From positions 1 to 23,632 of IMG/VR virus record IMGVR_UViG_3300020197_000166: DNA of 23,632 nucleotides; one strand, 5' to 3'. This DNA is from a virus. Numbering within the stretch: the first letter of the stretch is position 1; every line of letters starts with the position of its first letter. The translations under genes were made by a program, and so were the position numbers. The notes below the pieces were generated by a model, which worked only from the letters and a program-made list of their open reading frames with translations, made no database searches and was not told the origin of the DNA. Shown one piece after another: positions 6,371 to 12,719 of the stretch.

Positions 6371-6867
6371 ACGTGCTGGCGTTGGATTTAGCCACTAAGA
6401 CAGGTTGGGCCCTCGGCGCCGAGCGCATGACCGAGAGCGGCGTCCAGGTCTTCGACGTCAAGCGCGGTGAGTCGCCGGGCATGCGCTACGTGCGCTTCCG
6501 GCGCTGGCTCGACGAGATCGCGACGGCCGCCGACCTGATCGTCTACGAGCAGACGGTTTCGTCGCCCGGCCGCATCGCCGTGGAGATCGCCGACGGGCTC
6601 GCCACGCGCGTGCAGGAGTACTGCGCGCTCCAGAAGCTCAGCGGCCGGTCCGTCGAGCACCAGCCGGTGTATCCCGCCACGATCAAGAAGTTCGTCACCG
6701 GCAAGGGCAACGCGAAGAAGCCCGCCGTCATCGAGGCGGTGATCCGGCGCGGCTGGTTCCCCGCGGGGCGCGACGCGGACGACAACGAGATCGACGCGAT
6801 CGCGCTCTTTCACTACGCCCTGGCCGAGATCGTCCCGCAGTCCATCCCCACGACGAAAGCGAGGTGA
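6367..6867 (+). CDS. RuvC-like Holliday junction resolvase (RNase H fold)
   Basis: The 166-residue protein keeps the acidic set of phage RuvC-like nucleases: D7 in L-A-L-D-L-A-T-K-T-G, E61 in I-V-Y-E-Q, and D138/D139, E141 and D143 in D-A-D-D-N-E-I-D-A. A basic G-K-G-N-A-K-K stretch at 112-118 precedes the last motif, as in relatives. The likely role is cutting branched DNA during recombination or before packaging. The first 13 codons include TTG, GAT, TTA, ACT, ACA and GGT, rare in this genome, whereas codons from 14 onward return to G/C endings. The ATG overlaps the HNH stop. The 5' end looks like a recoded replacement created by the HNH insertion. Confidence 0.88.
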   Translation: MNVLALDLATKTGWALGAERMTESGVQVFDVKRGESPGMRYVRFRRWLDEIATAADLIVYEQTVSSPGRIAVEIADGLATRVQEYCALQKLSGRSVEHQPVYPATIKKFVTGKGNAKKPAVIEAVIRRGWFPAGRDADDNEIDAIALFHYALAEIVPQSIPTTKAR

Positions 6868-6872
6868 TCACG

Positions 6873-6962
6873 ATGAACCGTCTCCACATCGACGACCCGA
6901 AGGACGAGCAGAAGGACGAGCCGGTCGAGAAGCCGGCCGACGAGCAGCCCCAGGCGCCCTAA
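6873..6962 (+). CDS. 29-residue charged small protein
   Basis: A short frame of 29 codons starts at ATG 6873 with GAGGTG six bases upstream and ends in TAA. The product is very rich in Asp, Glu, Lys and Pro, with repeated D-E-Q/P-x-x-E-K elements, and is likely disordered. The good ribosome binding site and G/C-ending codons favour real translation, but there is no homologue I can name. It follows the resolvase by five bases and precedes a hairpin. Confidence 0.5.
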   Translation: MNRLHIDDPKDEQKDEPVEKPADEQPQAP

Positions 6963-6981
6963 CCGGGCGCGGACCGATCTC

Positions 6982-7013
6982 GCGCGCCGCTCGGCTCCCG
7001 TCGGGCGGCGCGC
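6982..7013. other. GC-rich stem-loop between small genes
   Basis: GCGCGCCGC (6982-6990) pairs perfectly with GCGGCGCGC (7005-7013) around a 14-base loop that can itself form a short CGG/CCG stem. There is no T tract, so it is not a typical intrinsic terminator. It may protect the mRNA or separate expression of the genes on either side. It lies in the only sizeable gap of this gene chain. Confidence 0.45.
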
Positions 7014-7031
7014 CAACCCAAGGAGCGAGGC

Positions 7032-7460
7032 ATGGCACCAGAGGCAGCGACCATGAAGATCGACATTCCGGGCGTGGATTTCGGCGCCCTTGCTCGGCAG
7101 GCCATCGCGGAGCGCCTCACCGAGTCGCTGGTCGGCGCCGACGATGCGATCCGCAAGATCGTCGTCGCCGCGATGCAGGTCAAGGTCGGCAGCGACGGGA
7201 AGGTCGGCACCTACGCCTCGCACAACGACACGCCGTACGTCGAGTGGCTCGCGCAGGACCTCGTCCGGCAGGCGACGCGCGCCGTCCTCGCGCGCAAGGT
7301 CGAGGCGCTGCGCCCGGCGATCGAGCGCGCGGTCGAGGACGCGCTCAAGAGCAGCCTCAAGGCCGCCGCGAAGGCGCTGACGGAGGCGTTCATCGCGTCG
7401 GCCAGGAACAGTTACACCGTCGACGTGGGCGTGACGTTCAAGGAGCGGGCGCCGCGATGA
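7032..7460 (+). CDS. Conserved phage protein of unknown function (helical)
   Basis: The 142-residue product starts at ATG 7032 after AAGGAG at 7020-7025. It begins with a short I-D-I-P-G-V-D-F-G-A-L-A motif, then long amphipathic helices, including T-P-Y-V-E-W-L-A near 69-76 and an Ala/Lys-rich stretch at about 95-120. I have a general memory of phage proteins with this I-P-G-V-D-F start and P-Y-V-E-W-L motif, but no function for them. No cysteines or membrane segment are seen. It may be a structural or nucleic-acid-associated helical protein; nothing here proves either. The stop overlaps the next ATG. Confidence 0.7.
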   Translation: MAPEAATMKIDIPGVDFGALARQAIAERLTESLVGADDAIRKIVVAAMQVKVGSDGKVGTYASHNDTPYVEWLAQDLVRQATRAVLARKVEALRPAIERAVEDALKSSLKAAAKALTEAFIASARNSYTVDVGVTFKERAPR

Positions 7461-7681
7461 TGCGCCCCCGCACCGAGATCGAGCACGACAAGAACGGCTG
7501 CGCCCTGGACGAGCTGCCGGTCCTCCAGCTCGAAGTCCTCCTCGACATCCGCGACCTGCTGACCACGATCAAAGATCACGTCGAGTTCACGAGCACGACC
7601 GTGCAGTACATGCAGGACCCGAACGGGCCGCTGATGGCGACGCTCAACGGGATCTACACGAACACGGCCACGAGGCGCTGA
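7457..7681 (+). CDS. Small hypothetical phage protein
   Basis: This product has 74 residues from the ATG at 7457, which overlaps the previous stop (ATGA); the second ATG at 7460 is equally possible. The central L-P-V-L-Q-L-E-V-L-L-D-I-R-D-L-L-T-T-I stretch should form an amphipathic helix and the C-terminus is polar. I do not recognise a family. It is translationally linked to the membrane peptide that follows (stop shared with the ATG at 7681). Confidence 0.65.
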   Translation: MMRPRTEIEHDKNGCALDELPVLQLEVLLDIRDLLTTIKDHVEFTSTTVQYMQDPNGPLMATLNGIYTNTATRR

Positions 7682-7830
7682 TGGTCACCACGCACTACCT
7701 CGTCTGGGGCGTGTGGCTCACGGTCGAGTGGGACACCTTCACGCTCGGCCTGACCTACCTCGGCGTGGCGCTCCTCCCGCTCGTGAGCGCGGCGGTGGTC
7801 GCGTGGCGGGTCGGGCGAAGGGGGCGGTGA
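7681..7830 (+). CDS. Single-span membrane peptide
   Basis: A 49-residue frame starts at ATG 7681, which shares its first base with the previous stop, and ends at 7830, which shares its last base with the radical SAM start. The C-terminal half is a hydrophobic segment, roughly residues 23-42 (L-G-L-T-Y-L-G-V-A-L-L-P-L-V-S-A-A), followed by a positive end R-V-G-R-R-G-R, as expected for an inner-membrane anchor with its C-terminus in the cytoplasm. Such peptides can be holin-like or anti-host factors, but no lysis genes are adjacent. Confidence 0.6.
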   Translation: MVTTHYLVWGVWLTVEWDTFTLGLTYLGVALLPLVSAAVVAWRVGRRGR

Positions 7831-8636
7831 TGCTGAACCCGGACGGCGTCTCGGTGAAGGGCTGCGACGTGATCTACGCGCCCAAGGGCCAAGCGCTCGA
7901 ATACGCCCCGCTCACGTGCAGCCCGTATCGCGGCTGCGGGCACCGCTGCGTCTACTGCTACGTCCCGGCGGCGATCCATATCTCGCGTGCCGAGTTCGAC
8001 GCGGGCGCGGACCCGAAGAAGAACTACCTCGACCGGCTCACCGCCGAGGCGTCGAAGTACGCGCAGCACGGCATCCGCGCGCAGGTCCTCATGTCGTTCA
8101 CCACCGACCCGTACAACCCCGACGACGTGCGCATCGGGCTCACCCGAGAGGTGATCCGCGTGCTGCACTCCTTCGGGCTCGGGGTGTGCACGCTCACGAA
8201 GGGCGGGCACCGCGCGCTCCGCGACCTCGACCTCTTCGACCCCGCAACCGACGCGTTCGCCTCGACGCTGACGACGCTGAGTGCGGAGCAGTCGCGTGCG
8301 TGGGAGCCGCACGCCGCGCTCCCGACCGCACGCGTCGAGACGCTTCAGCGCTTCCACGACGCCGGGATCTTCACGTGGGTGTCCCTTGAGCCCGTGTTCG
8401 ACGTCGAACAGACGCTCGCGATCATCCGCGCCACGGCGCCGTTCGTCGACCTCTACAAGGTCGGCAAGATCAACTATCACCGCATCGCGCGCGACATCGA
8501 CTGGTGCCGCTTCACCGCCGACGTGACCGCGCTGCTGGCCGAGCTCGGGAAGCGCCACTACATCAAGCGCGACCTGCAGCCGTTCCTGCCCGACGGGTAC
8601 GACAACCCGCTGCGCGTCGACCAGGTGCGGGCGTGA
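7830..8636 (+). CDS. Radical SAM protein, SplB-like (spore photoproduct lyase superfamily)
   Basis: The 268-residue protein carries the radical SAM cluster motif C36-G-H-R-C40-V-Y-C43 inside Y-R-G-C-G-H-R-C-V-Y-C-Y, then S-F-T-T-D-P-Y-N-P-D-D at about 90-100, both typical of the SplB-like family (COG1533). It lacks a long extra domain. SplB itself repairs the UV thymine dimer of spores, but most relatives have unknown substrates. The enzyme would use a 4Fe-4S cluster and S-adenosylmethionine. The ATG overlaps the stop of the membrane peptide. It may repair or modify phage DNA, or modify another substrate; the sequence gives only the superfamily. Confidence 0.88.
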   Translation: MLNPDGVSVKGCDVIYAPKGQALEYAPLTCSPYRGCGHRCVYCYVPAAIHISRAEFDAGADPKKNYLDRLTAEASKYAQHGIRAQVLMSFTTDPYNPDDVRIGLTREVIRVLHSFGLGVCTLTKGGHRALRDLDLFDPATDAFASTLTTLSAEQSRAWEPHAALPTARVETLQRFHDAGIFTWVSLEPVFDVEQTLAIIRATAPFVDLYKVGKINYHRIARDIDWCRFTADVTALLAELGKRHYIKRDLQPFLPDGYDNPLRVDQVRA

Positions 8637-8641
8637 GGTCC

Positions 8642-9004
8642 ATGTCGTTCGCGCTGACGACGACGCAGGTGCTCGCCATGACCAAGACCGTCACGCGGCG
8701 TACCGGCTGGACGTTCCTGAAGCCCGGCGACGTCGTGCGCGCCGTCGAGAAGGCGCAGGGCTTGAAGAAGGGCGAGAAGGTCAAGCCGCTCGCCACGCTG
8801 GAGATCGTGGACGTCCGGCGCGAGCCGCTCTCGCAGATCGAGCGCTATCCGGACGGCGGCGCCGATGAGGTGACGCGCGAGGGCTTCCCTCGCATGCGAC
8901 CGATCGACTTCATCCAGTGGTTCGCCGAGACGCACCGCTGTCAGCTCGACGACTACGTCACGCGCATCGAGTTCCGCTACGTCGCACCGGTGATGCCCGC
9001 ATGA
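8642..9004 (+). CDS. ASCH/PUA-like domain protein
   Basis: The 120-residue protein begins F-A-L-T-T-T-Q-V and continues K-T-V-T-R-R-T-G-W and F-L-K-P-G-D-V-V, the usual opening of small phage ASCH-like proteins, followed by L-A-T-L-E-I-V-D-V-R-R-E-P-L and a C-terminal R-I-E-F-R-Y-V strand. ASCH domains resemble the PUA RNA-binding fold and are thought to bind RNA or modified bases. The ATG at 8642 is preferred because homologues seem to start at this motif; a GTG at 8633 overlapping the radical SAM stop would add three residues. The stop overlaps the next ATG. The radical SAM/ASCH pairing may be functional, which is inference. Confidence 0.7.
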   Translation: MSFALTTTQVLAMTKTVTRRTGWTFLKPGDVVRAVEKAQGLKKGEKVKPLATLEIVDVRREPLSQIERYPDGGADEVTREGFPRMRPIDFIQWFAETHRCQLDDYVTRIEFRYVAPVMPA

Positions 9005-9168
9005 CCCCCGCCCAGATCGCCGCGCTCTCAGATCGAGAACTTGAGGCCGAGTACGAGCGCGTCACCGCCGAGTGCCTCGCGGCCCTGCACGCGCTCAACG
9101 CGCAGCAGACCCTCAAGAGCGCCCTCTTCCGCGAACGCGCGCGGCGGATGGCGCGGCCGGTGGCGTGA
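9001..9168 (+). CDS. Short helical hypothetical protein
   Basis: A 55-residue product from ATG 9001 overlaps the previous stop (ATGA). It is predicted to be one or two charged helices (L-S-D-R-E-L-E-A-E-Y-E-R-V), possibly a small coiled coil. There are no recognisable domains. Codon use is typical. The stop shares a base with the next ATG. Confidence 0.6.
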   Translation: MTPAQIAALSDRELEAEYERVTAECLAALHALNAQQTLKSALFRERARRMARPVA

Positions 9169-9611
9169 TGACCTGCCGTCCGGACGACACGGCGTTCAGC
9201 GACGACGACCTCAGCGACGACGAGAAATGCGCGCACGGCGTCTCCTACGTCTACTACTGCAGCGACTGTGCGCTCGACGCCGAAGACGGCGAAGAGGCCG
9301 ACGACTTCGAGGACGAGGAGGACGACGGCATCGAGGGGCTTGACGATGCCGACCCGAAGCTCGCGTGCGCGCGCCACGGGTGCGGTCACCGCGCCGATCG
9401 CCATGCCGATATGCGGACCCCGCGCGGACAGGAACTGTTCTGGGGCCGCTGCAAGGCCGACGACTGCGCGTGCGTCGAGTTCGCCTACGAGCCGACGTGC
9501 GACCCGACGCGGCCCATCTCCGTCGTGACCGCCAAGAGCGGTGTCCGCTACGAGCGATGCTCGTGCGGGATCGTCAATGAGATCCGCCCCGACGAGGCGA
9601 CGACCTCGTGA
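9168..9611 (+). CDS. Acidic zinc-binding protein with CxH-G and CxC modules
   Basis: The 147-residue protein has a first Cys motif, C-A-H-G-V ... C-S-D-C, near residue 22, similar to the motif repeated in the gene at 5496. A strongly acidic stretch of Asp and Glu follows (about 40-60). The second module reads H-G-C-G-H-R-A-D-R-H ... G-R-C-K-A-D-D-C-A-C-V-E-F, that is C-G-H-x4-H ... C-x4-C-x-C. I know similar small modules from phages of high-GC hosts but have no function for them. The ATG at 9168 overlaps the previous stop (TGATG). The acidic stretch could mimic DNA, an untested idea. Confidence 0.7.
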   Translation: MTCRPDDTAFSDDDLSDDEKCAHGVSYVYYCSDCALDAEDGEEADDFEDEEDDGIEGLDDADPKLACARHGCGHRADRHADMRTPRGQELFWGRCKADDCACVEFAYEPTCDPTRPISVVTAKSGVRYERCSCGIVNEIRPDEATTS

Positions 9612-9805
9612 CGGCCTGCCCCGACTGCGCCGAGCACTACCACTGCGGGAGTTGCCCGTGCTGCACGTCGTCGCGCGATGCCGCGCGCGGCCTCTTCGAC
9701 ACCCAGCCCGTCCCCGATCCCAAGCAGGCGGCGCGGGAGGCGGAGCTGCGCTGGGCGCGTGGCGCGTTCGAGGTCGTGCGGGATCCGCTCGGGCGGGTGG
9801 CGTGA
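9608..9805 (+). CDS. Small cysteine-rich protein
   Basis: The 65-residue product has a dense metal-binding start: C4, C7, H10, H12, C13, C16, C18 and C19. The rest is a polar helix. I do not recognise a family. The GTG start overlaps the previous stop (GTGA). A GTGA also ends this gene and would open an eight-codon frame (9802-9828) that leads to the GTG of the methyltransferase. Confidence 0.6.
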   Translation: MTACPDCAEHYHCGSCPCCTSSRDAARGLFDTQPVPDPKQAAREAELRWARGAFEVVRDPLGRVA

Positions 9806-9824
9806 ATGGTCTGGGGCGCCTCCA

Positions 9825-10637
9825 GTGACCGATCCGAACACCGGCGACGCGGCGACGCCCTCTCCCTCGCGCTGGCTCCCGATGAGAGAGAGAGAGAGAG
9901 AGGGAGAGAGAGGGAGAGGGAGAGGAAGTCGCGGCGGGGCGCCGATCTGGGTCATGCACGGTGAGGGCTTCGGGCTGATGCCGAAGCCGCGCTGGATGTA
10001 CGCGTCGTCGACGCCGCGCCAGAGCCGGCGCTGCACGTGCCCCGACCTGAAGTGCGTGCGCCATGGCTACGACCGGACCCTGCGCGGCAAGCGCACCGAG
10101 GTGCTGGCGAAGCGCGACGTCGAGGGCGGCCGGATGCTGCCGCATGACGCACAGGCCGACCCCGACGGCTTCGCGGTCTACGGCCGGTACCCGCGCGGCT
10201 TCCTCCGCCACGTCCTGAAGCTCAGGCTGCTCGGCGACGTGGCGCGCGGCGACGTGCTGCACGTCTGCTCGGGCACGCTGAGCGCGTCCGAGCGGTGGAC
10301 CGTGGACGTCCGCGCCGAAGCGCGACCCCGCGTGCAGGCGAGCGGCGCCGCGCTCCCGTTCCGTGACGCGAGCTTCAAGGCGGTCATGCTCGACCCGCCG
10401 TACTCCGACACGTACGCGCGAAGCCTCTACGGCGTCGACAATCCGCGACCCTCGCACCTGCTGCGCGAGGCGGCGCGCGTCGTCGCCCCCGGGGGTCGCA
10501 TCGGCATCCTGCACGTCGCGATCCCGTTCGCGCCGGCGGGCGCCCATTTGGTGCGCGTGTATCCCGTGTCAACGGGCGTCGGCTTCCGCATTCGCGCGTT
10601 CACGATCTACGAGCGCGCGCAGGCGGGCCTGCTGTGA
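9825..10637 (+). CDS. SAM-dependent methyltransferase with DPPY motif
   Basis: From GTG 9825 the product is 270 residues. A class I methyltransferase core lies in the second half: V-L-H-V-C-S-G for the SAM-binding strand and loop, A-L-P-F-R-D-A-S-F-K-A-V before the catalytic D-P-P-Y-S-D-T-Y-A-R, then A-A-R-V-V-A-P-G-G-R-I-G. DPPY is the motif of N6-adenine and N4-cytosine DNA methylases, so DNA methylation, perhaps for protection from host restriction, is likely. Residues about 20-35 are an Arg/Glu/Gly run encoded by a GA microsatellite. Starts at ATG 9882 (just before the tract) and ATG 9954 (after it) are also in frame, and 9954 would give a cleaner protein. No restriction enzyme gene is nearby. 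Confidence 0.75.
   Translation: MTDPNTGDAATPSPSRWLPMREREREGERGRGRGSRGGAPIWVMHGEGFGLMPKPRWMYASSTPRQSRRCTCPDLKCVRHGYDRTLRGKRTEVLAKRDVEGGRMLPHDAQADPDGFAVYGRYPRGFLRHVLKLRLLGDVARGDVLHVCSGTLSASERWTVDVRAEARPRVQASGAALPFRDASFKAVMLDPPYSDTYARSLYGVDNPRPSHLLREAARVVAPGGRIGILHVAIPFAPAGAHLVRVYPVSTGVGFRIRAFTIYERAQAGLL
9884..9928 (+). repeat. GA microsatellite / 45-base purine run
   Basis: All 45 bases are purines, beginning with nine and a half perfect GA units (9884-9902) and continuing with GGGA/GAGA variants. The tract lies in the 5' part of the methyltransferase frame. Loss or gain of one GA unit would shift the frame for any start upstream of it. Mirror-symmetric purine runs of this kind can also form triplex DNA. 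Confidence 0.9.
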
Positions 10638-10827
10638 CCGTGTGCACCTGCCGCCACCTGGTGCGCCGCCACGCCAAGGACGGGGTCTGCCTCGAAGGCG
10701 CCCCCCCCCGCATCGGTTCGCGAAACCGCGTTGCCGCTGCGTCCGGCCCGTGGCCCTCCGCGGCGTGGTCGGGCTGCAGCGCACGTTCTTCGGTGAGGAC
10801 GAACCTTTGAAAGCGAGGAGAGGATGA
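10634..10827 (+). CDS. Small zinc-binding protein, frame interrupted at a C9 run
   Basis: The frame opens at GTG 10634, overlapping the methyltransferase stop, and encodes C-T-C-R-H-L-V-R-R-H ... G-V-C. At the run of nine C (10701-10709) it goes astray and ends at an unrelated TGA near 10806. One extra C would join it to a second frame giving H-R-F-A-K-P-R-C-R-C-V-R-P and stopping at 10827, exactly over the ATG of the next gene (ATGA). The joined protein, about 64 residues, would complete the C-x-C-x-H-x4-H ... C ... C-x-C module seen at 9168 and 15233. A base missed in the run, phase variation or programmed slippage could each explain this. Confidence 0.65.
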
Positions 10828-12365
10828 CGACCGAGTTCCAGATGATCAAGCTGAGCGATCTGCACGAGTCGAAGCACAACGTGCGCAAGCACTTCAACCC
10901 GGAGGCGATGGCGCGGCTGACCGAGAGCGTGCGCCAGCACAACATCATCACGCCGTTCGTGGTCCGGCCGAACGCGGACGGCTACGAGATCGCCGCGGGG
11001 CATCGCCGCTTCCGTGCGGCGACCGAGGTCGGCCTCGCCGAGGTGCCGGCCATCGTCCGCGAGATGACCGACACCGAGTTCCTCGAAGTCCTCACGATCG
11101 AGAACCTCCAGCGCGAGGACATTCACCCGCTGGAGGAGGCCGACGGCTACCGCGCGCTGATGCAGCCGCCCGCGAGCTACGACGTGGAGGCCATCGCCGC
11201 GAAGATCGACAAGTCCGTCGCCTACGTCTACGCGCGACTGAAGCTCGCCGAGCTGATCGACGACGCCCGCAAGGCGTTCCTCGACGGCAAGATCACCGCC
11301 GGGCACGCCATCCTGCTGGCGCGGCTGCAGCCGAAGGACCAGGCCGAGGCGCTGCGCGCCGCGACGCCCGCGTGGGAGGACCAGCCGATCTCCGTGCGGA
11401 AGCTCGGCGACTGGATCCGCGATCGCGTCGTCATGGATCTCACGAAGGCGCCGTTCGACATCGCGGACGCCACCCTCGTGAAGAAGGCCGGCGCGTGCGG
11501 CCCGTGCCCCAAGCGTGCCGGGGCCAATCCCGATCTCTTCGGCGACATCGCCGAGGGCGACCGCTGCCTCGACCGCGCGTGCTTCGCGGCGAAGGACGCC
11601 GCGCACATGGACCGGCTGCGCAAGGCCGCGGTGAAGGCGGCCGGCAAGACGCCCGTCGTCGACATCAGCGGGGGCTACAGCTCCACGGGCGGCAGCCTCA
11701 CGTGCACCGAGTTCTACGCGGCAGGCGACAAGACGTGCAAGCACGCCGCGATCGGCTTCATCGTGGATCCCGCCCAGAACCCCAAGCTCGTCCGCGGCGA
11801 GACGCTCGCGATCTGCACCGGCACCCACAACTGCGAGGTCCACGGCGGCCGGAAGGCGTCGGCCCGGCCCAGCGCGCAGCCGACGCGCGGTGGTGCCGCG
11901 GCACCGCAGGTCCACGAGTCGATCGAGGCGAAGACCGAGCGCCTCGTGCGCGAGCGCCTCCTCGCCGCCCTCCTCAAGAAGACGTGGCCCGTCACCGCGC
12001 GCGACCTGCTGGGCGTCGTCGAGTGGACCGTGATGAGCATAAGCTTCGGCGTGCTCTGGCCCGTCGCGCTCGCGTACGGGATCAACCCGAAGCAGCCCGC
12101 GAACGGCGCCGAGGCGTTCCTGCTGAAGCAGGCGAAGGGCTTCAAGCAGGCGAGCCAGCTACAAGGGATGCTCGTCCTGCTGGAGACCGCGCATCGCGCC
12201 GTCGAGGACGGCAACGACAAGGTCCTGACGGCCTTCGCGAAGGCCAAGGGCGTGAACGTCGCCGCGATCGAGGACCAGGTCGCCGAGGAGCTGGCGCCGA
12301 AGAAGCCCGCGAAGCCCGCCACCGGCAGCGCCGCCAAGAAGAAGTCCACCGCGAAGAAGAAGTAG
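10824..12365 (+). CDS. ParB/Spo0J-like nuclease-or-CTPase domain protein
   Basis: The 513-residue protein has a ParB N-terminal domain: I-K-L-S-D-L at 8-13, N-V-R-K-H-F near 19, G-H-R-R-F-R-A-A at 59-66 and E-N-L-Q-R-E-D-I-H-P-L-E-E-A at 93-106. A KorB-like helix-turn-helix follows at about 118-145. The middle carries cysteine pairs (C-G-P-C ... C-L-D-R-A-C near 221-255). The C-terminus is a helical domain ending in a Lys/Ala/Pro tail like histone H1. A strong GAGGAGAGG site lies directly before the ATG. Phage ParB-like proteins act in partition, transcription control or DNA nicking; no ParA gene is visible, so partition is not assured. It could bind the repeat cluster at 17941. Confidence 0.85.
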   Translation: MTTEFQMIKLSDLHESKHNVRKHFNPEAMARLTESVRQHNIITPFVVRPNADGYEIAAGHRRFRAATEVGLAEVPAIVREMTDTEFLEVLTIENLQREDIHPLEEADGYRALMQPPASYDVEAIAAKIDKSVAYVYARLKLAELIDDARKAFLDGKITAGHAILLARLQPKDQAEALRAATPAWEDQPISVRKLGDWIRDRVVMDLTKAPFDIADATLVKKAGACGPCPKRAGANPDLFGDIAEGDRCLDRACFAAKDAAHMDRLRKAAVKAAGKTPVVDISGGYSSTGGSLTCTEFYAAGDKTCKHAAIGFIVDPAQNPKLVRGETLAICTGTHNCEVHGGRKASARPSAQPTRGGAAAPQVHESIEAKTERLVRERLLAALLKKTWPVTARDLLGVVEWTVMSISFGVLWPVALAYGINPKQPANGAEAFLLKQAKGFKQASQLQGMLVLLETAHRAVEDGNDKVLTAFAKAKGVNVAAIEDQVAEELAPKKPAKPATGSAAKKKSTAKKK

Positions 12366-12374
12366 GGGGCCACC

Positions 12375-12653
12375 ATGACCAAGAGCCAGACCATTCGCGC
12401 GCTCGCCGCGCAGAGCGGCCAGCCGCGCAAGACGATCGTCGCGTTTCTCGCGGCGCTGTTCGACCTCGCGCGCAGCCAGGCGCGTCACACGTCCACCGTG
12501 CCCGGCTTCGGCAAGCTGAGCCTCCGTGATCGCAGGGCCCGCATCGGCCGCAACCCGCGCACCGGGGAGCCCGTGAAGATCCCGGCGAAGCGCGTCGTGA
12601 AGTTCCGGCTCGCGAAGACGCTGAAGGACGCGGTGCTGGCGACGTCGGCATGA
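12375..12653 (+). CDS. HU/IHF-family DNA-binding protein
   Basis: The 92-residue product has the family length and signature: N-terminal helices (T-K-S-Q-T-I-R-A-L-A), then P-G-F-G-K-L-S-L and the DNA-binding arm G-R-N-P-R-T-G-E-P-V-K-I-P-A, followed by V-V-K-F-R. HU-like proteins bend and compact DNA and assist replication and recombination complexes. The ATG is preceded by AGGGGG. It follows the ParB-like gene by nine bases, suggesting shared transcription and perhaps joint action on phage DNA structure. The arm is intact, so it should be functional. Confidence 0.93.
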   Translation: MTKSQTIRALAAQSGQPRKTIVAFLAALFDLARSQARHTSTVPGFGKLSLRDRRARIGRNPRTGEPVKIPAKRVVKFRLAKTLKDAVLATSA

Positions 12654-12709
12654 AGCTCGCCCTCGCGCCCGACCTGACGCCCCCCGTCGACGTCGTCAAG
12701 AGAACGTAG
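12650..12709 (+). CDS. Possible 19-residue leader peptide
   Basis: A 19-codon frame begins at ATG 12650, overlapping the HU-like stop as ATGA, and ends at TAG 12707-12709. That stop overlaps the AGGAGG ribosome binding site (12708-12713) of the next gene, so its translation could couple the two. The peptide, rich in Leu, Pro and Val, has no recognisable feature, and the frame may be fortuitous. Confidence 0.3.
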   Translation: MKLALAPDLTPPVDVVKRT

Positions 12710-12719
12710 GAGGCAATCT

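Noticed and set aside
8958-10547. Long minus-strand frame of 529 codons
   Set aside because: It lies antisense to six well-supported + strand genes and is a typical GC-rich shadow with low-complexity Arg/Ala/Leu content.
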